A stretch of DNA of 64,000 bases from Straminergon stramineum. Taxonomy: Eukaryota > Streptophyta > Bryopsida > Hypnales > Calliergonaceae. The notes under the pieces were generated by a model. The model saw only the letters and a list, made by a program, of their open reading frames with translations, made no database searches and was not told where the DNA came from. Of the stretch, positions 24,401 to 36,545 are shown piece after piece. The DNA is taken from positions 9,303,350 to 9,367,349 of the forward strand of contig OY987271.1 in assembly GCA_963920665.1 (NCBI GenBank), given 5' to 3'. Both the position numbers and the translations under genes were made by a program. Each line of letters begins with the position of its first letter. The first letter of the stretch is position 1.

Positions 24401-26393
24401 CAAGTCTCACAATTACTGATTTGAACACCATATGACTACAACAGCAGGGTCCCATGGTCCTGGAATTTCACCATGGCGTTTAGACATCTTAGATGTCCAC
24501 AACGACGGATTTACATCAATAGCGACATGCAGTCTCACCAAAATAATCAATAAAAATATAAGCCCAAACACAAGCACCTTGGGGGGCACAGCCAATCCAT
24601 GTCAACACAAAGAATTTAAAACATCAAGGGGGCTTCCAATGGGGGCCTCAATGTTCATGAACATAAACTACGTTTCCTGACCTATTAAAACCCTAAACCC
24701 ACAAAGGGGCCAGAATCCATAGTTAACAACTGGAATCAGATTGTTTGCTTCAATGTCCAAAACAGTGACTGCATCCACATTGACATGTCCGCACCAAGAC
24801 TGAGACCTTGTACCAAGAATCAAATGACCGGATTTGTGGCATCACCCAGACGTCCTCAACAAATAACTCAAAACAATGATTTCAATTCAAAACACTCGCT
24901 GAAGACAAGGCAACAAAAAGAAGACAACAAGTTCACCGAGATTACTTACAAAACCTCCTAGATTTGATCCTAAACCCCGGTAGTTAGGCGTCATCACTCT
25001 CAACCTAACACACTAATCTGAGCTCAAGAGAGGGTTTAGGGTTCTCGACAAGGCAACAGGATCAATGCTCCGACCAATGTCCAAAACACAGTCCAACACA
25101 ACATTCAGACGTCGAAGCTAACACTCACATGTCGTGACCAACATCAAAAGACCAGATTTGTGGCATCACCCAGGCGTCTTCACCAAATAACTCAAAACAA
25201 TGATTTCAGTTCAAAACACTCGTTGAAGACATGCAACAAAAAGAAGACAACAAGTTCACTGAGATTACTTACAAAAGCTCCCAGATTTGATCTTAAACCC
25301 CGATAGAGTCAGGCGTCCTCACTCTCAACCTCACTACACTAATCTGAGATCAAGAGAGGCTTACGACCTCAAGGCCACCGACGTTCACACCACCGATGCT
25401 CACACCCTTGCGCTCCGACCACCAACGTTCACACCCTTGCCACGACCCTCGCAATTCAACCCCCAACCAAGATTCAGTACTTGATCACTCGACCAAAATC
25501 TGAAAACTATGCTGCCTCGCCCATCACCCAAGGCTCTTCCGAATTGCAAAGCTTGACAAAATTCAAGAACATAGAAGCAACAAGCAAGCACACTGCGAAG
25601 AAAGAGAAAACACTATGGTGTTGCCGAAGATATCTAAAATGAGTATTGTGGAACGCTAATGGATGGGGATGGATGAACACCAAGCCGCCAAAGGAGATGA
25701 ACACCATAATTAATAGTCTACGTCCGTGCACCCACCGTGATTGATGCCCACCATCAAGTAAGAAATTCAAATTTAACAAAGCGAGCAACCGCCAAGCTGA
25801 GGGCCGGTGGAGCTGGGAGGGACCGACAGCGAAGCTGGGAGGGACCAGGCTCCGGGCGGGACGTGGCACTGGGCATAGGTGCGAGGAGAACCGGTGGCAT
25901 GCAACATCTCATCGGTATAGGGCGCAGGTGAGGGACGGGGCCAGAACCCTAAAACTGCACCCTGTCCCTCTCTAGCTCGATCTACACCCCCCTGTGCACT
26001 CTCTCCTTCCGATCAGGCAAGCAAAATCAACCTCTGTCGAAAACCCCAATGCTAGATTACCCAAACATAGTGTCCAAACAGTGAAGGTGTGTGGTAAAGA
26101 GAGTTTGTTACCTTCTTCTTCTTCGGAATTTGTTGCAAGGGTGTTGCAATTTCATTGACCAACTCACTTGGATTGTGTAGGCGGCTACTTCTACGGAGTT
26201 TTTGGGTGGATGCAGTGGGCGCCTCAGCTGCCTCTATTCTTGAGGTGAGTGATGCAGCCACAACCCCCTCCAAAAAGTTCTTGAAAATGCTGAGACTTGC
26301 ACTATCCCTATCAAGATCATGATCTCCTTCTGTTAAAGCTCCTTCTCCACTTGGAAACGGAAGACAACTATGCGCACCTGAGTGAAGTGTCAT
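21460..26393 (-). pseudogene. CACTA accessory gene, TnpA-like, multi-exon
   Basis: This is probably the DNA-binding accessory protein of the element. Likely exon blocks on the minus strand are as follows. (1) 26393-26112, starting MTLHSGAHS, with KLRRSSRLHNPSE, then donor GTAACA. (2) From 24093 after TTTGTTCCAG, IASEDFVKWPLSEPRMAPN, then a basic and acidic low-complexity part to about 23729. (3) 23440-23140, with GNPYGKAAEYLANDVK and MKDKMRFFECVAAG, then donor GTATTAAT. (4) About 22978-22735, with GLDPEVWETLKAKRRSVK and SKSKSNKET, like the plant Ptta/En/Spm accessory domain (Transposase_24). (5) About 22480-22256, with ASEEEFAQHEKELYN and a coiled-coil-like end. (6) 22230 to about 21960, acidic. 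(7) About 21690 to stop 21460, Pro/Lys-rich. Using the GCAG acceptor, exon 4 would begin GAC TAG, a further possible C-to-T stop. Some junction phases do not fit, so the exon model is approximate and the intact state unproven. Confidence 0.6.
24815..25345. repeat. Tandem duplication, period about 323 bp
   Basis: The sequence around 24817-25040 (GGATTTGTGGCATCACCCAG, then AACAATGATTTCA and AAAGAAGACAACAAGTTCAC) is repeated at 25142-25345 with about one change in ten. Both copies lie in the presumed first intron of the minus-strand accessory gene. The coding content is not convincing. Confidence 0.8.
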
Positions 26394-29050
26394 GTTGCAT
26401 AAAAAAAATTGCTTTCTATTCCAAAGCTAAATTTCTAAACAATCTGCAAGAAGATGCCTTAGGGTTCCACGCGACAGGCAAAAACAGGCGTCCACCTTTT
26501 TAGGGTTCTGTAGTCATGATTGTTGACTGTTACTAGAATGAAGATCTGTGGCATCACGATGTTCTACAGAACATCATAACGTCCATTCCAATGTCTTCTA
26601 AGACATCTAAGAGTCCCAGGTGGCACACCTTTTTAAACCATTTTTGTCAAAATAGATGACAACAACAGTAGTATAATATAATTTCAAAATCTTGGAGGCC
26701 TGTCCATGTTTCCATATTTTGTTTTATGAAGATGCCTGGAGGCCTACACATGTTTGCATATTTTTTTGGATTTTATGAGGATGCTTGGAGGCCTACACAT
26801 GTTTGCATATTTTTTTTGGATTTTATGAGGATGCTTGGAGGCCTACACATGTTTGCATATTTTTTTTGGATTTTATGAGGATGCTTGGAGGCCTACACAT
26901 GTTTGCATATTTTTTTGGATTTTATGAAGATGCTTGGAGGCCTACACATGTTTGCATATTTTTCTTGATTTTATGAGGATGCTTGGAGGCCGACACATGT
27001 TTGCATATTTTAGTTTGAAATAGGATACTTGGAGGCCTACACATGTTTGCATATTTTAATTTCAAATAGGATGCTTGGAAGCCTACACATGTTTGCATAT
27101 TTTTCTTGATTTTATGAGGATGCTTGGAGGCCTACACATGTTTGCATAGTTTAGTTTTTAATAGGAGGCTTGGAGGCTTGCAAAGTTTTTTCATGAGATT
27201 ACTTGAAAACAGTAGAGAGATTTCAGATGCTACGCATGTTTCCATATTTTTAGTTCAAATGAACATTGTCAATTTGGACACTTTCAATCAATTAAGATGT
27301 GTTAGTTCGGACATTTTTGGTCCATTCTTTGTCATTTTAGACATTTGTTTTTGAATGTGGACATAATTAGTGTATATGGACCTATGAATTTGGACCCTTT
27401 TATCTTCTTTTGTTATTTCCTAAGACGGATTTGGGATACTACAGATGTGCTCATGTTTGTTTTCTTTAGTGGGATGGATGTTCCTCCTTTTGGAGTTATT
27501 GAAGTTACGAGGCCCACACATGTTTGCATATTTTTTTTGATTTGGGTGCAGAAGATGTCTCCATTTTTTTCCTAAGTGGGCTTTAAGGGCCTACAAATTT
27601 TTTCCTAGAGGGGCATTAGGAAATTGAAAGCATTTAGAGCACCGGAGATGCTTCCATATTTTCTATTGAAATGAGCATGATGAATTTAGACACTCTCTGT
27701 CAATTAAGACATGTTACTTACAACCTCTTGGGTCAGTTTAGGGTCATTTTAGACATGTTCCCGTCAATGCAGCCCTCATTACTAAATTGTGTCCTAGCAA
27801 TGTGGACATTGGTCATTGCTATTTTTTTTCCTTAGGGGAATTAAAGATGCTGGTTCTATTTTGTTTTTTCATTCTTGACTAGAATGAAGACCCTAAACCC
27901 TCACCCCTATTTCTTCCATCACATCATCAATTTCCATCAAGAGAAATGGGTCTATGTTAATTTGCTTGTGCTTTTAGAATTGAATGACCTTAAGTACATA
28001 AAAGTAGTGGACATCCAAAAGTGCTAGGAGATCTATATATCTTGTACCCACAAATATGTTAACAGCTATGTTTTTCGTCTTGCACAAAAATGGAAAATAG
28101 TCCCGCAAACTCCGTCTATTCTATAATGCTTGATTGGTCTGCTAAACGACACACATCATGGGATTTTTTAGTTGCCTCTAGTGAAAAAGAGATCCTTGTC
28201 TTCCCTAGACTAGCAATAGCAACAAAAGTTGGCAATCAATATCTCAAGGAATGGGAAGAGAACCACATAGTCAGCATGAATTGAAGCTCCAGGTTTGATA
28301 GGTGCAAGTCATCATTACATAGAGTAATGTCTAGTCTGACGTTGATGATAGTTTTTAATGTCAAAATTAACTTTTTCCAGATAATTCCTTGTCCATTTGG
28401 ACAAACTGTATCAATTTCAGGATGGTTAATAGAATTAGACTTGTCCATTCGGACACTGTGTTTTTAAAGTGATATGATATGGCATTTATCCCGGATATTT
28501 TGTATTTCATACTGTACAATTCATGACATGTATGTGTGCAATTTCAAATATGATGTACACCTAGTACAGTGTCAGAGGAGGTAGTCTTTGTATTTGGCTT
28601 ACAATATAATGAGTGAAATGAATGTGCTTGTTTAGGGTCTTCATTTGGAAAGTAGTAGTATCATGGATGCACATGCTAGCATGTTTAGAACAAGGATTAT
28701 GTGTCGAAAAAGAGGTCTACTTTGACTTTCTAGAGTATAGAAAATTGCTTTGGTAGACCACATCCCGTTTGTCCTTCATGTTTATGAAGATGTTTTTTCC
28801 TTGTTGCTGGACATAGTACGTCTTTTATAGTGTCCATGATAGCATTGTGAAGTCAACTCTGGCAGGCTTCTGGAAGCTATGTGTACGGCAATTTGCCACT
28901 TCCAATGTTCACTTTTGTGATGGTTTTGTGCAAAACCAAAGTCCTAATGTGTTGCATGTGTCTCATTGCATCTTGTTGCAATAGGAAGGCTTCTTCAACT
29001 TTCTTCCAAGGCTCTTAGTATAATGTGAAGCTAAAGAAGCATATACAACC
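26394..29050. promoter_or_regulatory. Interval between the two divergent CACTA genes
   Basis: This interval lies between the starts of the minus-strand accessory gene and the plus-strand TNP2 gene, so it should hold both promoters. It contains the minisatellite at 26692-27180, a diverged duplication (27230-27350 against 27660-27780, sharing CAATTAAGA and GTCATTTTAGACAT), and scattered GACAT motifs. A frame at 28090-28284 has no recognised domain. I could not place a TATA box with confidence. Confidence 0.4.
26692..27180. repeat. Minisatellite with ~53-bp units, about 9 copies
   Basis: Each unit reads as GGATGCTTGGAGGCCTACAC followed by ATGTTTGCATATTTTTTTGG and TTTTATGA. Four middle copies (26780-27000) are almost identical, and outer ones decay, with a TTTGAAATA variant. 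A single further ACACATGTTTGCATATTTTT lies near 27516. The apparent 63-codon protein here is only the repeat read in frame. Confidence 0.9.
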
Positions 29051-32000
29051 ATGGTGCGTGAAGCCCCGCTACGAGGGGCACGAATTAGAATCAATCACGA
29101 TGGTGGAGTTCTCCGCCACATTCCCGTGTCAGACCTCATCCTTCGAACAAAGTTGAGGGTGGCAACGGAGATGGATTTGTGGAATTACCGTTGCCCTTGC
29201 CGGACCTGTCATGGAGGGCCATGCCATGCTATAGATACTATTAGAAAACATCTTTGTGAGAGGGGTCGAGATGACTTCCTTATGAAGTCGATGGTGGGAG
29301 GGGACCCTCTAGATGGTTATCCTCATAATGGCATTTGGGTAGAAGACCAAGCTTATGGTGACGATGTCATTGACAATAACGCAAATATTGAAGGCAACAA
29401 CATTGGCGTTGCAGACAATATCCAAGACAATGAAATGGAGGATGACAATGTTGGCTTCGTACCACATGACAAAGATAATGCAATGGATGTTGGACATGAT
29501 GTCGAACGGCAAGTCTTAGAGGCTTTTGATCGTGGCGACACATTGCATGCAGCTACCATGGCGTTTGAGCCCATCCTTGAGTCCATAGAGGCGGATGAAG
29601 AAGGTGATAGAGTAGATAATATGGAACGTCTATACGAGCACGCCACCACCCTAGTGTACCTGGATGCAACTTGTAGTGTTCTCTCAGCCACCATCATCAT
29701 CATGAATATGTGTGCAGTCTTTCCTGTGAGTAACAAGTTTGCGGATGAATTGTTGCAGTATTTGTCATCGGACTTGCTACCACAAGGCAATAACATGCCA
29801 AGTAGCCATTATGAGGCTAAGAAGATGATGAAGAAGTTGGGCCTAGAGTACAACAACATCCACGCTTGCCCAAGTGGATGTGTGCTATACGAGGCGGAGC
29901 ATGCAGAGTTGAGCACTTGTCCTAAGTGCACAAAATCACGATGGTTGGAGGGCTCAAATTCCATACCAGCGAGAGTAATTCAGCATTTTCCCTTGATTCC
30001 AAGGTTGAGACGCATGTTTCGATCTTCAGAGTTGGCCCAGATGTTGACCGGTTGGACGAAGCATGTCAGTGAAGATGGTGTCATGCGTTCAGTGGTGGAT
30101 AGCCCCACTTGGAAGCATGTCAATTCAAACCTTGTCTTTGCCAACTTTGGTAGTGAAGACAGGAATTTATGTCTGGCATTGGCATTGGATGGCGTGAACC
30201 CTTTCAAATTGAGCAACACCACTTGGTCTACATGGCCCGTGCTCATTTTGATTTATAACTTTGAGCCATGGTTTGTAACTAAGAAGTTCTTTATTTCATT
30301 AAGCATTCTCATTTCAAGGAAACATTCCCCAACTTCGAAGAACTTGGATGTGTTTCTGCGACCACTATTTCGGGAGCTACATGCCCTTTGGCAAGGGGTT
30401 GCAGCGCAAGATTTCTCTAAACCTACAGGTTCAAGGCAATTCATCATGCGGGGGTTGTTGTTGTGGACTATATCTGATATTCCAGCATACGGCCTCATCT
30501 CCAGTCTTTGTTGCAAGGGTTATAGAGGATGTCCAGCTTGTGGACCTGAGATAGATTCTAGAATGGTGCGGACGGGTGATGTTTGCGCAGATCAAAGTGT
30601 AAGAGGGTCTAAGATTGTTTATGGTGGCATACATAGGTATTTACGTCATAATCATCCATACCGTCAGAATCTTCAATTCATTGGTTGCACAGAGCATCGT
30701 GGTAGACCAGCTCGAATGACCGGAGAAGACGTCGTCCGATATGCTGCATTGCGGCAATCATATCTAGATTTAGGTGGGAAAGAAGATGGACCAGACGACC
30801 CGGTTCGTTTTATTGGGGTCAAAAGGCTTTGTGCTTTATATGAACTTGATTACTTTCAGATGAGCATTTTATAGTTTCTATAACTTAGGTTGTACGCTGA
30901 CGCACTTGTGATGTAAATTCTAATGTTGTAGACGCCGTAGGTGTGCATAGTTGTACTCTGTGTCTAACAATGAAGATGTCCACTTCTACAGCATCTTTTA
31001 GAACGGCACATTTTGGACGTCATGCACTATGAGAAGAATTTGTGCGAGAATATAGTGAAGACGCTTCTTGCTATGAACGACAGCCCTAGAAGTCGAGTTG
31101 ATGCACAAGAGTTGGGGATTCGCGAAGAAATTTGGCTACAAGATCCACGTCGTCGACAAGATGATTTTTGCATGCCCCATGTGCCTTACATCATGACCCT
31201 AGAAGAGCGAACGGAATTCATGGACATTATATGCAAAATTCGCACCCCAACAAACTACGTGGGGTCCATTCACAAACAATTCCAAGATGGAAGACTTCAG
31301 TACATGAAGACACATGACTACCACGTGCTTATGCAACAAGTGAGCCACACAATCCTATGATAGTTGTTATAAGTGAATGCTGTCTACAGAACCCACCAAT
31401 GAAAACGTCTACAAAATCCACCAGTGGGCTCATGATGAGCATGCTTTGTCCATGATACTGTTGTAGTAGACACTGTGCTAGAAGTATTGTTGTTTGTTAC
31501 AACACTCAACTGGATAGACTATGTCTGACTATGCTAGTTGAATAGACATAGAGCTTATCCATTTCAGTGAAAACTTTCCTGTTAGATGCCTATGGTTGAA
31601 GTAGAAGCCTTCAATTAGGTGATTTAGGTCACATAATAGGCCACATGTCTTTAATGAAGTAATTTATGTTGCATGCAGATTTTACTAGTGGTAATCCGAA
31701 ACATCTTGGACGAGAACGTGAGACTAGCTATTATAAAAATTAGCAGAGTCTTCCAACGACTATGTGAAAAAGAAATCAGAGAGGCAGACAAAGATGAAGT
31801 CATGGATGATGTGATCATGGCAATATGCTTGTTGGAAAAGGAGTTTCCAACAACTTTTTTGAACATCATGACACATCTTCCACTACACCTTGTGCAACAA
31901 TTATTTGTATGTGGACTAGTGCATTGCAGATGGATGTATCCTATAGAACGGTACATGAAGACACTCAAAGATTATGTCCGCACATATGCACGACCAGAAG

Positions 32001-33378
32001 GTAGCATAGTAGAAGGATATCACAATGAAGACACTCTTGGCTTTTGCACAGAGTACATGAAAGATTTTTGAGGAACGCAGCACCGGGTATGGGACACAGA
32101 AGAAGACCCCATCATGAATGATGAGGTCATACGGAGCAAGGCACCAAAGAAGTGCCCCATGTTAGATGAATTGCATTTGTTGGTACATGCATTTGTCATT
32201 GACAACGCCGCGTGCTTGGAGTCTTAGCGTGAATAAGTTGAACAATGTCAATAATGATGTTCTCGTGTCAATTGTGATGTTGTCTCTGTACTATCCATGT
32301 GTTTCACAGGATACTTTGCATTCTCGAGGAATGTCAAATGTCTGAATGATTTTAGGGCATCCTAGATTCCTTTTATCATTGTCTTGCATATTAGTAATTG
32401 GAATTTATTACCAATGGTCTTGGATACGGCGTGAAAAATAGCTTAGTTTGAATGCGGGTGTTTTTCACTAAACATATGCCAACTCTTTGCACTTCATATT
32501 GGAGATCTTTTTAAAATATATAGAAGGTTGATTCCATGAATAGGGAGTACATTGAGGCAAGGAGTCAAAGATGGGAGCAGCGCGAAGAGTTTCGTCGGCG
32601 TTCAAGGCGTTCACATCCTTGGAGAACTGTCCAATATCCTCAAGAATTGAGTGACTTCCCCCCTTTCACACAGTGGTTGACATCTACCGTGAAAGAAGCA
32701 GAGCGTTCTGGACATCATGTTCAGCAAAATGTGTCGCAGTACTCGCAACCCCGTCAACGAAATGCAACATCACATCGTCAAATGTATTGTCATGGTATGC
32801 ATCTGTGCGTCCGTAGTGCGGAAGGTGGTCTTGTTACACAAGATTCATGTGTTGTCGCATCTTTTCGCCGGCAATGTCGTTGGGGTCTTTTGAACGGGAG
32901 GCCTCGTGAAGTTTCACAGGAGTATGTAGGATACATTGAGGAAATATTGGTTTTAGATTACCGAAATCATTGTATTACCATTCTGCTTTGGGATTGGGTG
33001 CGTAGGGCTTGAGACGCTCGTTTTCCAAGTATTGAACGGGACCGGTATAGCTTTAGTATGGCAAACTTCAATAACATGGACGGGCAGGTCCATGCTGATT
33101 CATTTGCCTTTCCACTTCATTGCCAGCAAGTGTTTTTCTCAGATGACCGGCATCGACGAGGGTGGAAAGTAGTGTGCCGAACTGCTGTTAGAGGAAGACA
33201 TGGAGCAATCCACTTTGATGAAGACACTCCAAACATTCTGCAATTGCGAAACGATGGTGACTTTGCTGGCTTGCAGCTAGTGGCAGCTAAATCAGACCCT
33301 ATTAGACATCCCACGGGTGTCAAAAAAGACGTTAGAGACATCCTTGGAAACAATGTTGTGTCCGACAATGAAGCTTGA
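29051..33378 (+). pseudogene. CACTA transposase gene, TNP2 type, inactivated
   Basis: This is the catalytic transposase of the element. Exon A 29051-30859: transposase-associated Cys region (YRCPCRTCHGG, residue 48), acidic linker, CPSGCVLY and CPKC near residues 274-295, then TNP2 core (ALDGVNPFKL near 376, STWPVLILIYN, GYRGCPACG near 488). Exon B 30992-31339 begins HLLERHILDVMHYEKN. Exon C 31679-32220 is DUF4218-like (LLEKEFPTTFLNIM, RWMYPIERYM, YARPEGSIVEGY). Exon D 32544-33378 is DUF4216-like (YVGYIEEILVLDY, HCQQVFFSDD). All joins keep phase: YFQ to HLL, MQQ to ILL, LE to EYIEAR. Intron B/C has GTGAGC and TGCATGCAG. Damage: the donor after exon A reads CAG then ATGAGC, so GT has become AT and reading runs to TAG 30872-30874; TGA at 32069-32071; TGA at 33010-33012. 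The reading frame continues past both TGAs with family-like sequence. About 1,180 codons in all, a usual size for the fused TNP2-DUF4218-DUF4216 form. Confidence 0.88.
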
Positions 33379-34158
33379 TTGACATTGTCCTTTGTACACG
33401 TAGCATAGGGTCGCCTAACACATAGCCGTCTATGTGGACATCATGAGAATACTGTAGACGATATGTATGTCTTAGTGCATGTTTCAGTGCTCCCAAAACA
33501 TTCATATGACATTGCCAATTTGCATTGAAGGTGCCTCATGTGAACCCTCTATGCAATGCACGTCTTTGTAGTTTCCCACATCATCATGCTCCTTCATGCC
33601 ACTTGTTCTTATAACTTTTGTATCAGACTATTAAGAGTACTCATGAACCTTCCCCTATGGACATTTATAGTTGGAAATCATCTTCCATGGTGAACACCCT
33701 AAACATCATAGTAAAGTTTCATGCTTTAGACACTGCATAAGTTAAATTCTTGTGAATTCAATGCATGTCATCTCAGACAAACATACCTTGTGTTGAAGTG
33801 CACATGTGCAAGACAATGAAGACTGCCATGCTTCATTGAATGTCTTAGGGAATGTCCGTATTGCCTTATCCTAATCTCATCATCATCATCCTCTTGTCTC
33901 ATGTGCCTCAATGTAAACACCCGAATATTAATAGGAAGATCACTCTCAACGCCAATAGGTCCTCTGAGACATCATGTACAACATTAAACGTCTACGTAGA
34001 TGTCTTTTGGGACATCTTGAAGTTGCTCATGGCATTCCAGAGAAGGCCATCAGAATGGTTAAACTAAGAAATTGCTGACGTGATATTATTTGCCACGTCA
34101 GCTTTGGAACACGTCATCTACCACATCATCACTTTTTAACATACCATGCCCAAAAAAT

Positions 34159-34189
34159 GCTGCCCAACTCTTTTTTTCAAGTGGGCAGC
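34159..34189. other. Perfect 8-bp stem hairpin near CACTA right end
   Basis: GCTGCCCA and TGGGCAGC enclose a T-rich loop. The T run lies in the loop, so it is not a bacterial-type terminator. A related GCAGTTGCCCG block lies just inside the left terminus at 19891, so it may be a subterminal feature of the element. Confidence 0.45.
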
Positions 34190-35062
34190 GTTGTTATTTA
34201 AAAATATAATAATGTAAATGAAAATTACCCATGGTCAAAGTGGGTCCCCACTACTGACGTGTCAAATATTGTTTTTTCAAACAAACATTTGAACATGATG
34301 ATGTCAGGCACCATCTCAATGTCAAAGTGGATGCAAATAACAACACCACCATGTTTTTTCACATGAATTTCACTTTTTTCATCTCCAACATCCACTTCAA
34401 CCCCTAGTAGACATAGAGATGTACAAGAAGACATGTAGACACCAAGTTGGACATGAAATGTCCAGGCCTTAGACAAGAGCATGTTAAGGCCTGACACCAA
34501 AAAAAATGTAATTTCTTCCTGTGAATGCAAATACACCTCCAGCTTCTCCAATTTGTGGCTTCCAATTTGCATTGTTGGGTACAACTTCGGACCAAAACCC
34601 CCCAAAATGGTCAAGGTAGACACCCAATCGGGGGCACCTTAAAAATAGTAAAGTAATTTTTAAAAAACCCAAAATTTACAAAATGTATAAAACTTTTATA
34701 TATACCTTCATTCCAAATTTCAAGACAAACGGACTTACGATGCAAAAGTTATCACCAAAAAACCACATGTCCGAGGGCAAGGGGATAAAAAATAGGACAA
34801 GTGTTTCTTGCAATCACCCATAGGTAAGGAAGAGGAAAAGTGGGAAATATATTATAATCTAGATATATATTGTTTTGGAGATTAGGAATATGTGGAGGAT
34901 GAAATTGAATTAAATTTTATATTTGAATTATTGATTGAAAACATACAAACACTACTACAATCATAAGCCCTATGCTTTTTTGAATCGACTGCAAACTTCA
35001 CAACAACATTGTACCTTACACTACTTGAATTTTTATCTATGAGTCATACGAGGCCAACATTC

Positions 35063-36530
35063 ACTAGAAAAAAACCCTATTTTTTGTGACATTAGACAAA
35101 AACATAGCATGTTTTTCCTAACAAAAGGACATTAGAGATTTAGAGGCAATGGGTGCTAGAATTGTAGTGGACATTCTAAAAACCATATGGATGTGAGTGG
35201 AAAAAGAATGTCATGCTAGTGAAAACAAGTATGTTCTATGAGACATTGGAGAAAACATAGTCATATTTTCTGCAATGTCCAAAATAACATTACAGTGCCA
35301 TATCAACAAGGATTCAAATTTTGACTACGAATAAATATCTAGAAGTTAGTCAAGTTACTTGGGGTTGAGGTAAAAGGATGACCAAATGAGAAAAAAATAA
35401 GAGTAGGGCAACCACATAGTATGCTTTTGAAAAAAAAAATTAGCGAGTTGAGGTGGCAATTGAGTGACATAGCATCCAATGAAGATGACATGGCATGCCA
35501 CATCATCACATTTTAGCATTGTTTGAGAGTTCTTATACTATTTTTTTTATGTCATTTGTACCATCAATTGAGACAGTAAAAGAAAAGTCCAGATGCTTTT
35601 TGCGATATCAACTCCAACATTCGAATGTTTTTTGATACATCAATTGAAATAACACAGTGTTCATTAGGATGTTCATGTATGAAGTTCGACTTGTAATAAT
35701 ATTCCTATGTTTAACATTCCCATATGGTTCGTCTTCCTCCCACCACCCCACTTGTATACATACCTTATCTTCTTTTATCAACACACTCATAATAAGTGGC
35801 TTGTTTAGCCATTGAAATGCTTACTAAATATGATGTATTATATATGGCATATTGTGTATGGTGTACAATATATGGTGTATTGTGAATGGTGTTCAATGTT
35901 GGCATATTGTATACAATGTATGGTGTTTTACAAATGACCTATTCTATACAATGTATGATGTATGTTTGAGTGGACATCACAAAAAACATCCAAACATCTA
36001 AGTTGATGTCTCAAAAATGGAAGCATGTCCATCTACTATGTCATTGAAGACGTTGTTTGCGACATTCTCATGACTCCGTGAACATACCACAACATGTAGC
36101 ATATGTGACATGATGTTCAAAAAAATAAACCCCATATCACTAATGGACATCCCAAAAAATACATCTATATCAAAGCAAACATCCTAACAGACATGACCCA
36201 AGACATAATGCAATTGCCACGTAAGGGATTGGCTTCTACCACATCATCAATTGCTAGCATGAAAGAGTGGCTAACATGGTACTACCCACCATGTTGGCAC
36301 TGATGCAAAGGGGAGGTGGCAACCACATGGCGACATTTCGTGGTCTTAGAAAACCATGTTTTGTGAGACATCATCCAAAATCTCCTTCAAATTGGACCAC
36401 ATTTTTTGTGATTTTACATGTTTGGGGGCCTATCCATTATCACGTATTTTTTTGAACATCCGTGTTGATGTAGTCGATGTCCAAAATAAAAATTTAGCAC
36501 ATTATGGGCTTCTCACAAAAAATGTAGGTT
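35063..36530. mobile_element. Non-autonomous CACTA relative, about 1.5 kb
   Basis: The left end is CACTAGAAAAAAACCC, followed by TATTTTTTGTGACATTAGAC, close to the MITE at 12253. The right side near 36510 has CTCACAAAAAATGTAGGTTTT, the inverse of that subterminal block, but the last bases (CTAGTG) are missing or decayed. The interior contains repeated GGACATCACAAAA and GATGTCCAAAAT motifs and a TATGGTGTAT-type repeat (35830-35960). No transposase frame. The right boundary is approximate. Confidence 0.6.
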
Positions 36531-36545
36531 TTAGCCAAATTTTTC

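Larger units (their letters stand above)
19876..34523. mobile_element. 14.6-kb CACTA (En/Spm) transposon
   Basis: The left terminus is CACTAGAAGAAA and the right terminus TTTCTTCCTGTG, a 12-bp inverted repeat with two mismatches. It is flanked by AAT at 19873-19875 and 34524-34526. Removing it joins TCATTGGAAT to GCAAATACACCTCC, which aligns without a gap to the intact family E copy near 49228. The interior is crowded with GACAT and ATGTC motifs and carries two divergent genes, TNP2-type on + and a TnpA-like gene on -. The coding damage described below suggests that it is no longer autonomous. Confidence 0.9.
19410..34819. mobile_element. Family E element split by a CACTA insertion
   Basis: The left end GGATGATTGCAAGAAACACT and right end AAGTGTTTCTTGCAATCACC form an inverted repeat with one mismatch. 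They are flanked by ATAG at 19406-19409 and 34820-34823, a 4-bp duplication. The first 466 bp and last 296 bp align, in order, with the left and right parts of the uninterrupted family E copy at 48796-49530. Everything between is the nested CACTA element. No coding sequence belongs to E itself. Confidence 0.85.

Noticed and set aside
26785..26976. A protein with repeated WRPTHVCIFF-type units
   Set aside because: It is the 53-bp minisatellite read in frame; unit length and DNA identity explain it fully.
34159..34189. A rho-independent terminator
   Set aside because: The T run lies in the loop, not after the stem, and the DNA is plant nuclear.
19410..34819. A new TNP2 superfamily with 4-bp target duplications and GGGTG ends
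   Set aside because: The intact family E copy at 48796 shows that the TNP2-bearing part is a separate CACTA insertion with its own CACTA termini and AAT duplication.
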